Positions 8,601 to 15,889 of a stretch of 21,467 nucleotides of DNA are shown one piece after another (the first letter of the stretch is position 1; every line of letters starts with the position of its first letter). The position numbers were made by a program, and so were the translations under genes. This stretch comes from a virus, in IMG/VR virus record IMGVR_UViG_3300006080_000170, positions 1-21,467 of that record. The stretch is one strand, 5' to 3'. The notes under the pieces are model-generated. The model was not told where the DNA came from. It saw only the letters and a program-made list of their open reading frames with translations, and made no database searches.

Positions 8601-9881
8601 ACCAGATTGGAAATCAACCAAATCTGAGATAGATAAATCGTGATATCTAGATTCAACACTACTTTGATCACCTGCACCACCAACTGATGTACAAGTGTTT
8701 AATAATTTAATATTAATGTAGTAAGAATTTGATAAATTCGGTAATGGAATCATTGTTCCATAGTTAATTGGAATCTTAACCGTGTCGCCTTCATTCAAAC
8801 CGTGGTCAATGTTGTACACGTATCTATGGTTTGTTTTAGTAGAAAGTCTGCCTTCTTCTAGTGGGTGGAAAGTACAATGGAAATACAAATCGTGATATCC
8901 ATCGACAATCCAAGACCAATCTTGTCCTGGGACTAAGTCTGGAGAAGTAAATGTTATGTTGTCATCTGATACAGCATTATGCATCAAATAATTGCCAAGA
9001 GGGTTGGTAAAGATAATTGTATCACCTTCACGAGCATTTACGTGATAAGGTACAATAGAGTGAATTTGTGTATCGGGGTCATCAAGTGCGCCTGGATTCC
9101 AAATACCACCACCAGTGACACAAGTTGCTTCCATCGCTAACATTGCCAAGTTATAATCAACATCGTTGTTCCAAGGAACAATAACATCATCACAAGTTGG
9201 TTTTACTAAATTGTCAGCTTCAATTACTGAACAAATGTAAATAACTGGGTCTGGACCACCACCCGTTTCAGAGAAAATTCCAGTATCTATTGATGGAATA
9301 TCTACTAAGTTTCTACCATTATTCGGTAGTTCCCAATTAACATCTCTTACTAATAAATCGTAATTAATTTTGTATTGAGTATTCGGTTTTAATGCAATAT
9401 CAAACGTAGTGACTGCTACTTGTACGCCGTCCGTTATTGCTTTAATAATATTTGGGCCTTCAACTAATAATTCGTCAAATTTGTACGCAATACCGTTTTC
9501 CCAAGGGGATGTTAAGTCGATACTACTATCAAAATTAGATTGTTTACAAAGTTCAATTTCTAAAGAGTCTGACGCAAAATCTGAGTTTTGTACCAAGTTA
9601 TCTGAAAGATACTTTTTATCTAATTGTTGGTTATCAACTAATGATGTTGGTGTTACGAAACTAGAGGACTTTCCCGCAATAGCAACGATAAAATCTTTGT
9701 ATGAAGCAAGATGTTCCATATTATCCATAATCTCAATAGATTTAAGCATTAATGCTAAATCACTAACTTTAAGATTTGGATCCGAGAGTTTAATGTTTAA
9801 AGAATCAAGAAAATTATCCTTCTGGGTTTCAATCGTAAGAAGTTCGTCTAAATTGAAAGTATGGTTGCTATAATGTGCCAT
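2613..9881 (-). CDS. 2422-residue mosaic virion protein with cupredoxin, HxH, jelly-roll and IPT/TIG-like modules
   Basis: A complete gene with ATG at 9881 and AAAGGA at 9891-9896. Visible modules, in order: a unique helical N-terminus; a first jelly-roll-like region (~90-190, NLVQNSDF); cupredoxin-like domain 1 (~273-346; MHN, then FHCTFHP); glycine-tyrosine repeats (~431-674); HxH cluster (~709-878); a cupredoxin-related segment near 1138 (LFRGGTYKF); cupredoxin 2 (~1350-1456; LYRGGTYRF, AGHPM, CAWHESM); carbohydrate-binding-like jelly rolls (~1593-1709 ending FDNISL, and ~2139-2264 ending FWDDVTV); a second HxH cluster (~1858-1986); and an IPT/TIG-like Ig domain at the C-terminus (~2348-2422). 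The domain mix fits an extracellular adhesin or tail fibre rather than an enzyme. It follows the 63-codon gene by 13 bases and is probably translated by coupling. Whole-protein family is not recognised; domain calls are by motif pattern. Confidence 0.92.
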   Translation of the reverse strand: MAHYSNHTFNLDELLTIETQKDNFLDSLNIKLSDPNLKVSDLALMLKSIEIMDNMEHLASYKDFIVAIAGKSSSFVTPTSLVDNQQLDKKYLSDNLVQNSDFASDSLEIELCKQSNFDSSIDLTSPWENGIAYKFDELLVEGPNIIKAITDGVQVAVTTFDIALKPNTQYKINYDLLVRDVNWELPNNGRNLVDIPSIDTGIFSETGGGPDPVIYICSVIEADNLVKPTCDDVIVPWNNDVDYNLAMLAMEATCVTGGGIWNPGALDDPDTQIHSIVPYHVNAREGDTIIFTNPLGNYLMHNAVSDDNITFTSPDLVPGQDWSWIVDGYHDLYFHCTFHPLEEGRLSTKTNHRYVYNIDHGLNEGDTVKIPINYGTMIPLPNLSNSYYINIKLLNTCTSVGGAGDQSSVESRYHDLSISDLVDFQSGQEETDPDAAAPVEVIFTGTPDEAAIATVVVSGGEVSSITLVSGGLGYTEKPSVSIEGGGGYGATADVDWIAAVNTLTLLDGGKGYQTLPVITFVGGNPVVAATATAVLGVDVLATLTIDDGGVGYTSVPVVTITGGGATVQATAEANIDFNTGELISIAIMTDGDQYTSVPTVTITGGGATADALVSATIGATITGLILNGAGEGYQSAPEISIDGGTPVVTASASVSVSGSVTALTLVDGGLAYGSSTGGVAVGERQWETYVITQVSKGEERIDVFLDDVNNIGHVHELTISPITYLTIQSGTPTQVVTTLDNTGHSHTVTFDWDPAGNGGDGALVLVGMTGGHTHGLDTYYEISGGTKIELVNFGHYHEILINEEDEAILKANPVTGLTEDTDGTFSHDGNGNTIIRTSDFGTSDPQHFHTVEFGILDPATDTYVIITIDQHIHDFGRVWYPGSDIFQIGQFDATLGGDDLNPTSIAIPFEDISGYVKKQRGINCADHGMVPGQRIHYTNVYNGIHHGNTNYWVANVVDKDNFVLTESVVYPLFGAPGTTPSEFNVIEEYTVVADLASYRFQVERDLTNHVGSPFVEGVQIFWSRPNVVESENHGVNIGDVVQLPSGPQPYYPSELPGALVNHTVVGLGDGYGPTDNMEITVDTNTTVTFSDPNLTTVEGAQDSPWLWSWWDHSDVSYYPYQVAEASQDSFGGNDGTNGGFVLFRGGTYKFTNNAWNPSGYITAEDPYTGIETDMYMHAAGIKGIPGGGWDNLVTEGFVDNSGKYCVSKNADHGLTIVSGDHNDFVNTEEEPGTWTSSQNFPTCMGLAGWCEELDVDGWYYNGVDEKTACDDLNPGQTVGLAQWRQSQFIGNFSKEFTWTIPEDFGLSGSDGQTGLGPFQPPGESNGAYHVESYNGLFKFDKSGMIEGTNRTLNLYRGGTYRFKVNAAGHPMYVTTDDGSHFTPGAYFGEYTLGVVGTRAEEGAGVQTEGDDRWGNDDSGVPKYEILEFTVPEVSPDTLYYQCAWHESMVGQFNIIDVPQSTAGQDITVYFHHGQDNMYTPIHIHDKVAVDNGSGPNYFQVQPTPENTFPVAGTQAHKNSTGNVLTASGLGIIPNLQAMNIELGTEQYIDAVQLENGTDKETFVVTNDYTGVAKLYLSLDQGERSDFSIDNFTIKESPWTESGSMEINNASAYTTDAVQGGVLSQIVTGSIVDGDEYEIGYEILETFVDSANIEIGTLQISLIGDTTVEGAIHTTAGVYTQTIIAPANTTTLQFTAVGLGKFDNISLRQRVSGQNAWYMSEGWNAEGGTATASGLIQSGTEINQTLPIESGKLYEVSYELTNTDPDGNGPQGRLQLTLGTNPYNLINNWNFDVSAQSAINWSTTSSAMVFDNEHLVFTDSTNAKITYTFGENLSNVVDYEIIIDVDKVSGTNHIFHISGISSHTHNIELTQAEYEYLKLDDENTLTVLQSDDTHSQYYQHTFTISYTTSLETCTFILSGGEQAHNHNYTCDYDDYTNLINGTINYLDMNHLTQTDNTHEHLIIISWNGTAFVVEEDVALDGHVHISFVADVLDSGMRIVTQTFWEGHDDLVETGTTTTQSDITVVIGEADNAISTEMIDSVGIHNITIAGTIGTTLSIITNGTGSINSVKMHETQVPVLDHHTTGIVNEGEKKYFIRAGDYDNRIHLVGDIDKRPLETSSPYYYSRGFQGSVDNVSVKLVEELWSFDSQIGGKAFMDVENGQIFTSGTGPSGRGIAYVSFPVEENEHYKAFFSVRQPTGSVVKIGTAPDSDSYASYLIGAEPASGVYDETRSLVFKAIATGVCYLTLSTVEEGFTFWDDVTVKTIPNLSSDEYLLLGRALNVFGMPLGGEERWKQHNQDNENLDYTGQVTTGFRTIESFGENTMEDYYDVAKRQEELLDNLEITWLSNDRGYTGDVILVEGVGFKSGMTLTIGGVPQAVSDIHVPSIIEFTINGLTPTAHADLVLTTLENEQYTITNGFVRLA
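3925..4310 (-). repeat. Second HxH cluster of the 2422-residue protein
   Basis: Residues ~1858-1986 contain SHTHNIEL, an LTQAE helix-like stretch, YYQHTFTISY, AHNHNY, THEHLIIISW and GHVHISF. This is one complete and one partial copy of the histidine module seen in the flanking giant proteins. Confidence 0.65.
5515..5835 (-). other. Cupredoxin domain 2 with a complete amicyanin-like ligand set
   Basis: Residues ~1350-1456 show LYRGGTYRF, then AGHPMYVTT, then a strand with FTVPEVSPDTLYYQ, then CAWHESMVGQF. This offers the four type 1 copper ligands: the AGHPM histidine, and the cysteine, histidine and methionine of C-x2-H-x2-M. That ligand-loop length is the one known in amicyanin. Similar domains occur in structural proteins of marine T4-like phages; whether they bind copper is not known from this sequence. 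Confidence 0.65.
7250..7755 (-). repeat. First HxH cluster of the 2422-residue protein
   Basis: Residues ~709-878 hold GHVHEL, GHSHTV, GHTHGL, GHYHEI, QHFHTV and QHIHDF at roughly 20 to 40 residue intervals, usually at the start of a hydrophobic beta-like strand. In the T4 gp37 tip, HxH motifs from three chains bind iron; a similar metal-stabilised trimer is a possible reading here. Confidence 0.65.
7861..8590 (-). repeat. Glycine-tyrosine tandem repeats (about six units of ~40 residues)
   Basis: Residues ~431-674 are degenerate tandem units of the form GGxGYxxxPxVxIxGG, then an alanine/threonine-rich strand, then LTLxDGG. Recognisable starts are GGLGYTEKP, GGKGYQTLP, GGVGYTSVP, GDQYTSVP and GEGYQSAP, with partial units at each end. 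The period is about 120 bases, but units are diverged at the DNA level. Such repeats are common in phage fibre proteins and probably form an elongated beta-structured shaft. Confidence 0.75.
8845..9065 (-). other. Cupredoxin-like domain 1 with altered axial ligand
   Basis: Residues ~273-346 show VPYHVNAREGDTIIFTNP, then MHNAV, then F-x-SPDLVPG, then LYFHCTFHPLEEG. The first histidine and the C-x2-H pair are present, but the methionine expected three or five residues after the second histidine is missing, with glutamate or glycine there instead. The site may be altered or purely structural. Confidence 0.6.
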
Positions 9882-9890
9882 TTGTTATTA

Positions 9891-9897
9891 TCCTTTA
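9891..9897 (-). promoter_or_regulatory. Shine-Dalgarno overlapping a stop codon (start of the 2422-residue gene)
   Basis: AAAGGA at 9891-9896 shares two bases with the TAA stop (9895-9897) of the 63-codon gene and lies 9 bases before the ATG at 9881. This arrangement favours termination-reinitiation coupling. Confidence 0.7.
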
Positions 9898-10086
9898 ATC
9901 ATTCTCTGAAATTAAGTTCATCTGCAACGCCGCATTTACAAACTCATCACTCATACCTAACATTTGAAATTCTTGTAATTTAATGAAATTATTTTGTTGC
10001 TGAATCATTTGATTCGTTCTTTCACGCCAAATTTTAAAAGTATCATCCTTTCTAACGTATGGTATTTCACTTGCTTCAACCGCCAT
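9895..10086 (-). CDS. Small virion-associated protein of 63 residues, unknown function
   Basis: ATG at 10086 with AAAAGGAG at 10093-10100, whose last bases overlap the stop of the 67-codon gene. The protein is polar and largely helical, without signal peptide or membrane segment. Residues 13-25 (KDDTFKIWRERTN) resemble a motif I recall from the N-termini of large structural proteins in T4-like cyanophages (a DTF-x2-W-x2-RTN pattern), followed by a glutamine-rich helix. Lying between two giant structural genes, with gaps of 12 and 13 bases, it is probably a small structural or assembly partner of one of them. The motif link is from memory; function is unassigned. Confidence 0.85.
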   Translation of the reverse strand: MAVEASEIPYVRKDDTFKIWRERTNQMIQQQNNFIKLQEFQMLGMSDEFVNAALQMNLISEND

Positions 10087-10092
10087 TATTGA

Positions 10093-10101
10093 CTCCTTTT
10101 A
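10093..10101 (-). promoter_or_regulatory. Shine-Dalgarno overlapping a stop codon (start of the 63-codon gene)
   Basis: AAAAGGAG at 10093-10100 overlaps the TAA (10099-10101) that ends the 67-codon gene, 6 bases before the ATG at 10086. Coupled translation is likely. Confidence 0.7.
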
Positions 10102-10302
10102 TTTTTCAAGAACTGATTTCATCAATTCTTTTAATTCAGTAATTTCATTCCTTAAACTATTTATAACCCGTTGGTCGTCTTTCTTTTTGAATCCCTTAAC
10201 TATATTCTCGTTTAGGAGTTTTCTACGTTTTGCGTAAACGTCAGAGTCTTGAAAAATGACAGCACCTGTAATTTCATCTCTATAATATTTTCTCTCTTTC
10301 AT
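10099..10302 (-). CDS. Small basic coiled-coil protein of 67 residues
   Basis: ATG at 10302 with TAAGGAG at 10309-10315. The N-terminal third has KYYRDEITGAVI followed by a lysine/arginine-rich stretch (AKRRKLL, KGFKKKDD). The last 21 residues form a clean three-heptad coiled coil with I47, L50, I54, L57, M61 and V64 at a/d positions. I recall similar short YYRD-x2-TGA proteins in the structural regions of other T4-like phages, but know no experimentally assigned role. The coiled coil suggests oligomerisation, perhaps with the products of the adjacent giant genes; the basic segment could also bind nucleic acid. The gene is part of the tight cassette downstream of the DUF4815 gene. Confidence 0.87.
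   Translation of the reverse strand: MKERKYYRDEITGAVIFQDSDVYAKRRKLLNENIVKGFKKKDDQRVINSLRNEITELKELMKSVLEK
10158..10165 (-). promoter_or_regulatory. Possible internal late-promoter box
   Basis: A perfect TATAAATA on the minus strand lies inside the 67-codon gene, 72 to 79 bases before the ATG at 10086. At this base composition one or two such 8-mers per strand are expected by chance in the window, and it stands alone and in coding sequence, so it is only a candidate. Confidence 0.2.
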
Positions 10303-10308
10303 ATAAAA

Positions 10309-10315
10309 CTCCTTA
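10309..10315 (-). promoter_or_regulatory. Shine-Dalgarno fused to a stop codon (start of the 67-codon gene)
   Basis: The TAA stop of the DUF4815 gene (10313-10315) forms the first bases of TAAGGAG (10309-10315), 6 bases before the ATG at 10302. A ribosome ending the giant gene is placed directly on the next start. Confidence 0.75.
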
Positions 10316-13300
10316 CGTCACTGCCAATACACGCAATTCTCTTATTGCAGGCATAAATACAGGGTTTGTTGTATATAACTCTATTCTTATTCTAAACGTT
10401 TTAAATTCACTATTAATTTTCTTCAATGGTGTGTACATATGTTCTATGAACTCCATGTCGGTTTGCACTGATGTATTACTATTAGCAACACCAGAATCCT
10501 TCATTTCTCTCCAAGTAATAGGTGCACCTTCAATTACTGCTAAACCAATTGCGTAATCTATATGATCAACAGAAACTTGCGATACAATTTTTAGGACTGG
10601 AACTTCTTCAGAAGTTGTAGTGCCGTCTAGCAACATAACCTTTCTGTAAAACTTTTTATCTAGATTATTACCAAGTGTTCCAAACCAAATATCTCCTACA
10701 GAATAACTATTAATATTTCCATTATCTGCTCCAACACCTTCTAAATCGTATTTAGATATAAACGACCCAGTGGTGATAGTCTTCATATTTGAGATATCAG
10801 CAAGATACATTCTTGTGTAGTTAGAAACGTCATCATCACCATCTACATATACTGAAGAATCGTAAATTCCAACTAAACTATTCCAACTTGCTTGAGAACC
10901 AAACCCTTGAGTGATTTGTAATTCAGGAGAACTTTGATAAACAAATGCGTGTTCTTCTTCATAATGGTCTACAACATAAGAACCGTGTGTTGTGGTATTG
11001 ATATTATCTTCAACATCAAGGTATCTTGGAGTGACTGTTCCAGTATCATAAAATACTTTAACTGAAGTTTCTGCCAGTTCTTGTACTGATAAGTACATTT
11101 GTAAATCATCTGCTGGGTTTGATAACTGAACCATCTTAGATATATAAACACCTTTTTTATGTCTATCGTCTAAAGCATCGTTATACACAACGTTTGCTTG
11201 AGTAATAATACTCATTCTTTCTGCATCCCAAACTGGTGAGATGTTAGCATTTGTTGAAGACATTTCGGCAATTACCGAAATTGGAGAATATTGGAACCCA
11301 GTGGTTTGAGCACCGTCTAAAGTTATTCTACTTTCAAACTGATAATCTTCACCATCTAATAAATCCGTAAGTGGGTTGACTATGTCTTGGTTAATAATTG
11401 CACTTAGAGTAGTAGTTGTATCTGGAAGCACCATTGGTGTAATATTAGGTGTAAATCCAGTAGCATAATCTATTCCCTCAAATGTTTTCATATTCATTTG
11501 AACAGTAGCAGTTGTTCCAACGTCAAATACACATTTATTAATTTGGAATTTGACGTCCTTAGTTTGCTCTGGAGTCCATGTCGAGTTATTTTGCGAAGTG
11601 AACATTGAACCTAAATGGTCTTGAGATGAAATATAAGTATCAGTTGCTTTATCTCTAGAACCTAATTCAGAAATCCAAATGTTATATTCTAATGAATCCG
11701 AAATCACAACGAAACAGTATTCAGTACCATTCATTAAGTAAACTGGGTCTGCGAATGTAAATCTTGTATTTGCCGTTCCAACATCTGATGTAGAAATATT
11801 CTCAGGGTAAACAAATACTGATGCTCCTGGGATATTATCAAATACTGGATAACCATTCATCATTTCTCTAATCTCAATCCTAACTGGAATTCCATTAGTA
11901 TCTTTTGAATAGAAATAAATATCGATAGAATCAATGAAGACTCCTCCATCTTGGTCAGAAACCATAAATGATTCTGCGACAGGGTCATAATATTCACGAA
12001 TTGTTTTCTTCTCTACGGATTGAGTATTACGACCTTGATGATTAACAGTTCTTGTATCCTCACCAGTCTTACTACCCGAAACGGATGTAGATTTATTAAC
12101 TGCTTGTAACGTGCTCATAATAGTACGTTGTCTTGTATTTAATGTACCAGCAGATGTAAATACGGTTTCGCAACCAGTAGTCATGGTTTCGTCAAATGCG
12201 TCTTGAACGGCTAAAGTTTGAGAACCAGTATGGAATCTAACTCCATCTGTTTGAGTCGGTGCGTCAGAAGGTATTGTGAAAATAACATCTCTTAATCTAC
12301 CTCTAGCATCACTACTTATCACCTCACCATCGATACCCGCTACACCTTGTTTCATATAAGCGTCTACATTAATGCCTGCAAATTCGAAATGCATTTGCGT
12401 TGCTGGTCTAAGTTTATCAGCAGTAATGGTGATAGGAATAGACCTCATGAAACCAATTGATGCTGAGTCAATTTGTTTATCTCCGACTTGCGTGCGAATA
12501 TCTTTAGTTTCCTTCCATGTCTTAGTACCAGTACGCACAGATGTAGAAGAACGTGTTTGGTCTTGTTTCCATTTAGCACCACGTTTTATTGTGGTTTTCC
12601 ACATAGTAAACTGTTTTGAAGGTCTTCTAAATACGTTGTTGCCAATCCAAGTATTAGTTGCCATCCAACCTTGATTCCAAATTTTGTCAAGGGTGAACCC
12701 TTTAATATTTGTATGTCCGTCTGGACCAACAACACCGTTAATATCATTAACGTCTTGAGGTTTGTCGTATGCAGTTCCTGGATGAACATCAGCAGTTCGT
12801 CCTGCCCACTTAGTTTCAGTTGCTCCAGCAGTAAAGTCTTTCTTGCCACCAGTATCCGACCAACCTGTCCAAGTAGTTTGCCAAGCTGCCCAACGAGTTT
12901 GAGTACCGTATAATTCGACTTGTCTGCGAACGTTATTATTATTTTCGTTTTGAACAATTACGTCAGACGCATACTTCTCTTCAAACCAAGTATCTGATTG
13001 CGGTGAAATCTCTATGAAACCAATCCAAGATAATTTCGCAAATGGGTTTAAGTTTAAAACCTGTGATGCGAATCTTTGACTTATCCATCCTTCATTAACA
13101 CTGAAATCCAAAGTCCAAGTTCTAGAGTTTTGTTTTAATCCACTAATATTTACAACTTCTAAATCGTACCCCTTCATAGTGAATGGAGTTGTACAAACAC
13201 CACCTTCTGGGTAAATAGATACAAAATATTCTTCGTGTGATATATCACCAATGCCGTGGTCTGTAAACGAATCCACCAACATTCCATTTTTATACCTTTC

Positions 13301-15823
13301 TAAACCATTTTCGTCCAGCACTTGCATAGACTCGGTGGTTTGTTCTAAAAGATTTAATGAAGTGTAATATTCTAAAGAATCAATACGTTCTTCTAACTCA
13401 CGTAAATCCGCCATTGTAAAGTTCTTCTGGTCGATATACGTTGTTGATATGTTCTTAGCGTGATACGTGTATGCTGGAACATAAAAATTATATAACGACA
13501 TTTCACTAGTTAATTCTTTCGGTAAAATTGCTTCCTCTGAAGAAAATCCTTCTTTTATCGAAAATACGCCATCGGTATTTAATGTCAATCTATCCGACCT
13601 TGGCAAAAAATATTCGTATGATGTAATGATGTTGGAATCTGGAAGTGGTAAGAATGTTCCGTTAGCAAAGTCTAAAGCGGTAGAACGGAAATCTAATACA
13701 TCAGAAAGTCTGAAGTCGGCATATGGTTCATAATATGCTTTATATGGTTTTATGTCACCATAACCAATACTACCATTTACGTATGAATTAACGTTCAAAT
13801 AACTTGAGTTAGTTGTATCACCATATTGGTATGCGTTGAATGTAACTAGATATTCTGTTCCTGATACAAAGGCATTTTCTTGGTCTACCCAAAGACACAT
13901 AGCCTGTTCGAACTCGGTATCAAAATCGCCTTTGATAAACATAAAGTCGTCAGAAACATCAAGTCCACTTATCACATCAACAACGGCTGTTACTTCATAC
14001 GTTCCGTAAGGTAAAAGAAGTTTTCCAGCAATGTTCATGCTGATTGGACTAGAATCATAAGAAACTTCAGCAACAGTTCTGCCTTGAGCAAGAGTTATTG
14101 ACATCTCAGAAAGTACACGGATATCATGACCATTGTAATTAGAACCTGAAGGAGCTTCATTAGTTGCAGCGTCAATAATATTAATAACTACATTTTCGTT
14201 ATTGTATAATGCTTCCCATGTCAACCCAGATGTTACACTAACTTCGTTTTTAGGGATTAAAATATTATCCGTTAAATTCCATATGTATGAGATTTTCTCC
14301 CAATGCATAGAAGGGAAACCGGCTGCAACAGAAACGGAATTACCCGTCAAATTAACATTAAAGTCTTTTTGAGTTTGATAACTTGTCTGACCAGGCGTAA
14401 CAGTAGAAATTAAAGGTTGTAAATCGTATATCCAAGGTCTGAACGTTCCAAGAGCAACAGCATCACCAGTTGGTTTTGCTAATTTTACATATACTAATGG
14501 ATTAGTTGCGGATACAATGTAAGTTGCTGGTGCAATTACGTCTAACCCTGCTGGTTGGTCTACATATAATCTAAAACTATTACCGTATGGAGTGAAGTGA
14601 GTGATTCTTCTATTAGTTGGACCAACTTCTTCTAAAGTTTCAATACCAGTATATGACGCGTTTGTAATAAATTTGATATTTTCTTTATGGATTATATCAA
14701 ACACACCAGAAACATCCCCTAATGAGGTGATGTCGAAATATGGACCAAATTCTACAGGAATTCTATCATTTTGAACTAATCTTGTTTCCCTTGCTTTACT
14801 AGCAGATAACTTGATTGGTGATAATAATTCATTTTCAAATCCTCTAACATACGCCTTTCCAGGATTAACTACTACTGTATATTGTTCTGGGTCTGTTTCG
14901 TGTTCTTCTATTCGAATTGGAAAAGTCTTTGTTGTATAATCTCCAGATTCATCGTAAGTGCGTTGTGCGAATTCTTTAATGATATCAGCATATTCTGTAA
15001 CTACAACACGTGTCGTTATATCTCCACCCTCAACGGATACAATTGGAAGAAAATCAACACCATCAGTCGAATCACTTTCGGTAGTTAATTTAAGATTAAT
15101 TGCGTATCTATCTGCGCCGGGTGCATTTTGGTTATAGAAACCAGAAGCTGGGTCTAATAATCTATCATCGGTGTTTGCTTCGATTATCTTTTCTTCAATA
15201 TCAACACCAATAATTGCCGTTGCTAGTGGGTTAATAGGGTCAACCCATATTGTCTGGTCTAAAACAGGAACAAACTCACCAGTAATATAGAATATTCCAT
15301 TTGTGACAGTTGCTTCTAGTCCTCGACCAATTTCAATAATCTCTCCATTCTTTTCTTCGGTCAATGCTGAATTGTACCAAGTGTTGTCAGAACAATTTCC
15401 ATAATCATCATATTCATCACTTGGACAAATAGTATCATATGTAATAATTGATTCGACATCTAGAAAGTTGCCAGAAAGAGGCATGATATAATAAATCGGT
15501 TGAGATTCGTCTGGATGTAGTTTTAGAATTTTACCAATAGCACCAGATGTTGGTGCGATAACAACCCTACCCAACCAATCCGCATCAACTGCAGCTAGTT
15601 TGATAAAGTGTACTATATTTAAGGATACATTAGACCCTAATACAGATGTTCCATCTTTCCATATATGATCAGCTCCAGCTCTTAATTGATTCTGGAGAAT
15701 TGATTGTATTTGAGTTAATTCCCTTGCTTGTACCGCCCTTCCTGGGTTAAAAAGAATTTTTAAAAACCCTGCGTCCGCATCAAAGTCATCAAAATATGGA
15801 GATGTGTTAAAATTCAACGACAT
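10313..15823 (-). CDS. DUF4815-type giant virion structural protein (1836 residues)
   Basis: ATG at 15823 with a modest AGGATAGGA ribosome site. The N-terminus (YFDDFDADAGFLKILFNPGR, then AVQARELTQIQSILQ) is the signature of the DUF4815 domain in large structural proteins of T4-like marine phages. Typical later DUF4815 traits are RLSDVLDFRST near residue 702 and a short coiled coil near 805-835 (LEERIDSLEYYTSLNLLE). Further on are the conserved RSIPITITADKLRP (about 1120-1140), a YYDPVAESFMV block at ~1276 followed by a PVRIEIREMMNGYP-type beta domain, and a C-terminal PAIRELRVLAV strand, as in cyanophage relatives. No catalytic motif is seen. By location next to gp8 it is probably a baseplate or fibre-attachment component; the exact position in the virion is unproven. 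It is longer than most relatives I recall. Confidence 0.92.
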   Translation of the reverse strand: MSLNFNTSPYFDDFDADAGFLKILFNPGRAVQARELTQIQSILQNQLRAGADHIWKDGTSVLGSNVSLNIVHFIKLAAVDADWLGRVVIAPTSGAIGKILKLHPDESQPIYYIMPLSGNFLDVESIITYDTICPSDEYDDYGNCSDNTWYNSALTEEKNGEIIEIGRGLEATVTNGIFYITGEFVPVLDQTIWVDPINPLATAIIGVDIEEKIIEANTDDRLLDPASGFYNQNAPGADRYAINLKLTTESDSTDGVDFLPIVSVEGGDITTRVVVTEYADIIKEFAQRTYDESGDYTTKTFPIRIEEHETDPEQYTVVVNPGKAYVRGFENELLSPIKLSASKARETRLVQNDRIPVEFGPYFDITSLGDVSGVFDIIHKENIKFITNASYTGIETLEEVGPTNRRITHFTPYGNSFRLYVDQPAGLDVIAPATYIVSATNPLVYVKLAKPTGDAVALGTFRPWIYDLQPLISTVTPGQTSYQTQKDFNVNLTGNSVSVAAGFPSMHWEKISYIWNLTDNILIPKNEVSVTSGLTWEALYNNENVVINIIDAATNEAPSGSNYNGHDIRVLSEMSITLAQGRTVAEVSYDSSPISMNIAGKLLLPYGTYEVTAVVDVISGLDVSDDFMFIKGDFDTEFEQAMCLWVDQENAFVSGTEYLVTFNAYQYGDTTNSSYLNVNSYVNGSIGYGDIKPYKAYYEPYADFRLSDVLDFRSTALDFANGTFLPLPDSNIITSYEYFLPRSDRLTLNTDGVFSIKEGFSSEEAILPKELTSEMSLYNFYVPAYTYHAKNISTTYIDQKNFTMADLRELEERIDSLEYYTSLNLLEQTTESMQVLDENGLERYKNGMLVDSFTDHGIGDISHEEYFVSIYPEGGVCTTPFTMKGYDLEVVNISGLKQNSRTWTLDFSVNEGWISQRFASQVLNLNPFAKLSWIGFIEISPQSDTWFEEKYASDVIVQNENNNNVRRQVELYGTQTRWAAWQTTWTGWSDTGGKKDFTAGATETKWAGRTADVHPGTAYDKPQDVNDINGVVGPDGHTNIKGFTLDKIWNQGWMATNTWIGNNVFRRPSKQFTMWKTTIKRGAKWKQDQTRSSTSVRTGTKTWKETKDIRTQVGDKQIDSASIGFMRSIPITITADKLRPATQMHFEFAGINVDAYMKQGVAGIDGEVISSDARGRLRDVIFTIPSDAPTQTDGVRFHTGSQTLAVQDAFDETMTTGCETVFTSAGTLNTRQRTIMSTLQAVNKSTSVSGSKTGEDTRTVNHQGRNTQSVEKKTIREYYDPVAESFMVSDQDGGVFIDSIDIYFYSKDTNGIPVRIEIREMMNGYPVFDNIPGASVFVYPENISTSDVGTANTRFTFADPVYLMNGTEYCFVVISDSLEYNIWISELGSRDKATDTYISSQDHLGSMFTSQNNSTWTPEQTKDVKFQINKCVFDVGTTATVQMNMKTFEGIDYATGFTPNITPMVLPDTTTTLSAIINQDIVNPLTDLLDGEDYQFESRITLDGAQTTGFQYSPISVIAEMSSTNANISPVWDAERMSIITQANVVYNDALDDRHKKGVYISKMVQLSNPADDLQMYLSVQELAETSVKVFYDTGTVTPRYLDVEDNINTTTHGSYVVDHYEEEHAFVYQSSPELQITQGFGSQASWNSLVGIYDSSVYVDGDDDVSNYTRMYLADISNMKTITTGSFISKYDLEGVGADNGNINSYSVGDIWFGTLGNNLDKKFYRKVMLLDGTTTSEEVPVLKIVSQVSVDHIDYAIGLAVIEGAPITWREMKDSGVANSNTSVQTDMEFIEHMYTPLKKINSEFKTFRIRIELYTTNPVFMPAIRELRVLAVT

Positions 15824-15889
15824 AGTATATCCTATCCTACAAAAATAAAAGTATTCCGATTATGCCTCTAATTGAGGCACTTCACGAGT
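15824..15889 (-). other. Gap between gp8 and the DUF4815 gene with a small hairpin
   Basis: On the minus strand TGCCTC and GAGGCA pair around a 5-base AT loop (15863-15879), starting about 10 bases after the gp8 stop. A T-rich stretch follows only after a further dozen bases, so it is not a classic terminator; it could be a weak attenuator, an mRNA-stabilising stem or chance. No late-promoter box is present, so the DUF4815 gene is probably cotranscribed with gp8. Confidence 0.35.

Noticed and set aside
9409-9873. Plus-strand open frame of 154 codons
   Set aside because: It is fully antisense to the N-terminus of the 2422-residue gene, which has clear domains and a good ribosome site; no recognisable protein on the plus strand.
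12586-12957. Second minus-strand frame of 123 codons inside the DUF4815 gene
   Set aside because: It overlaps a conserved giant gene in another frame and has no Shine-Dalgarno or family features.
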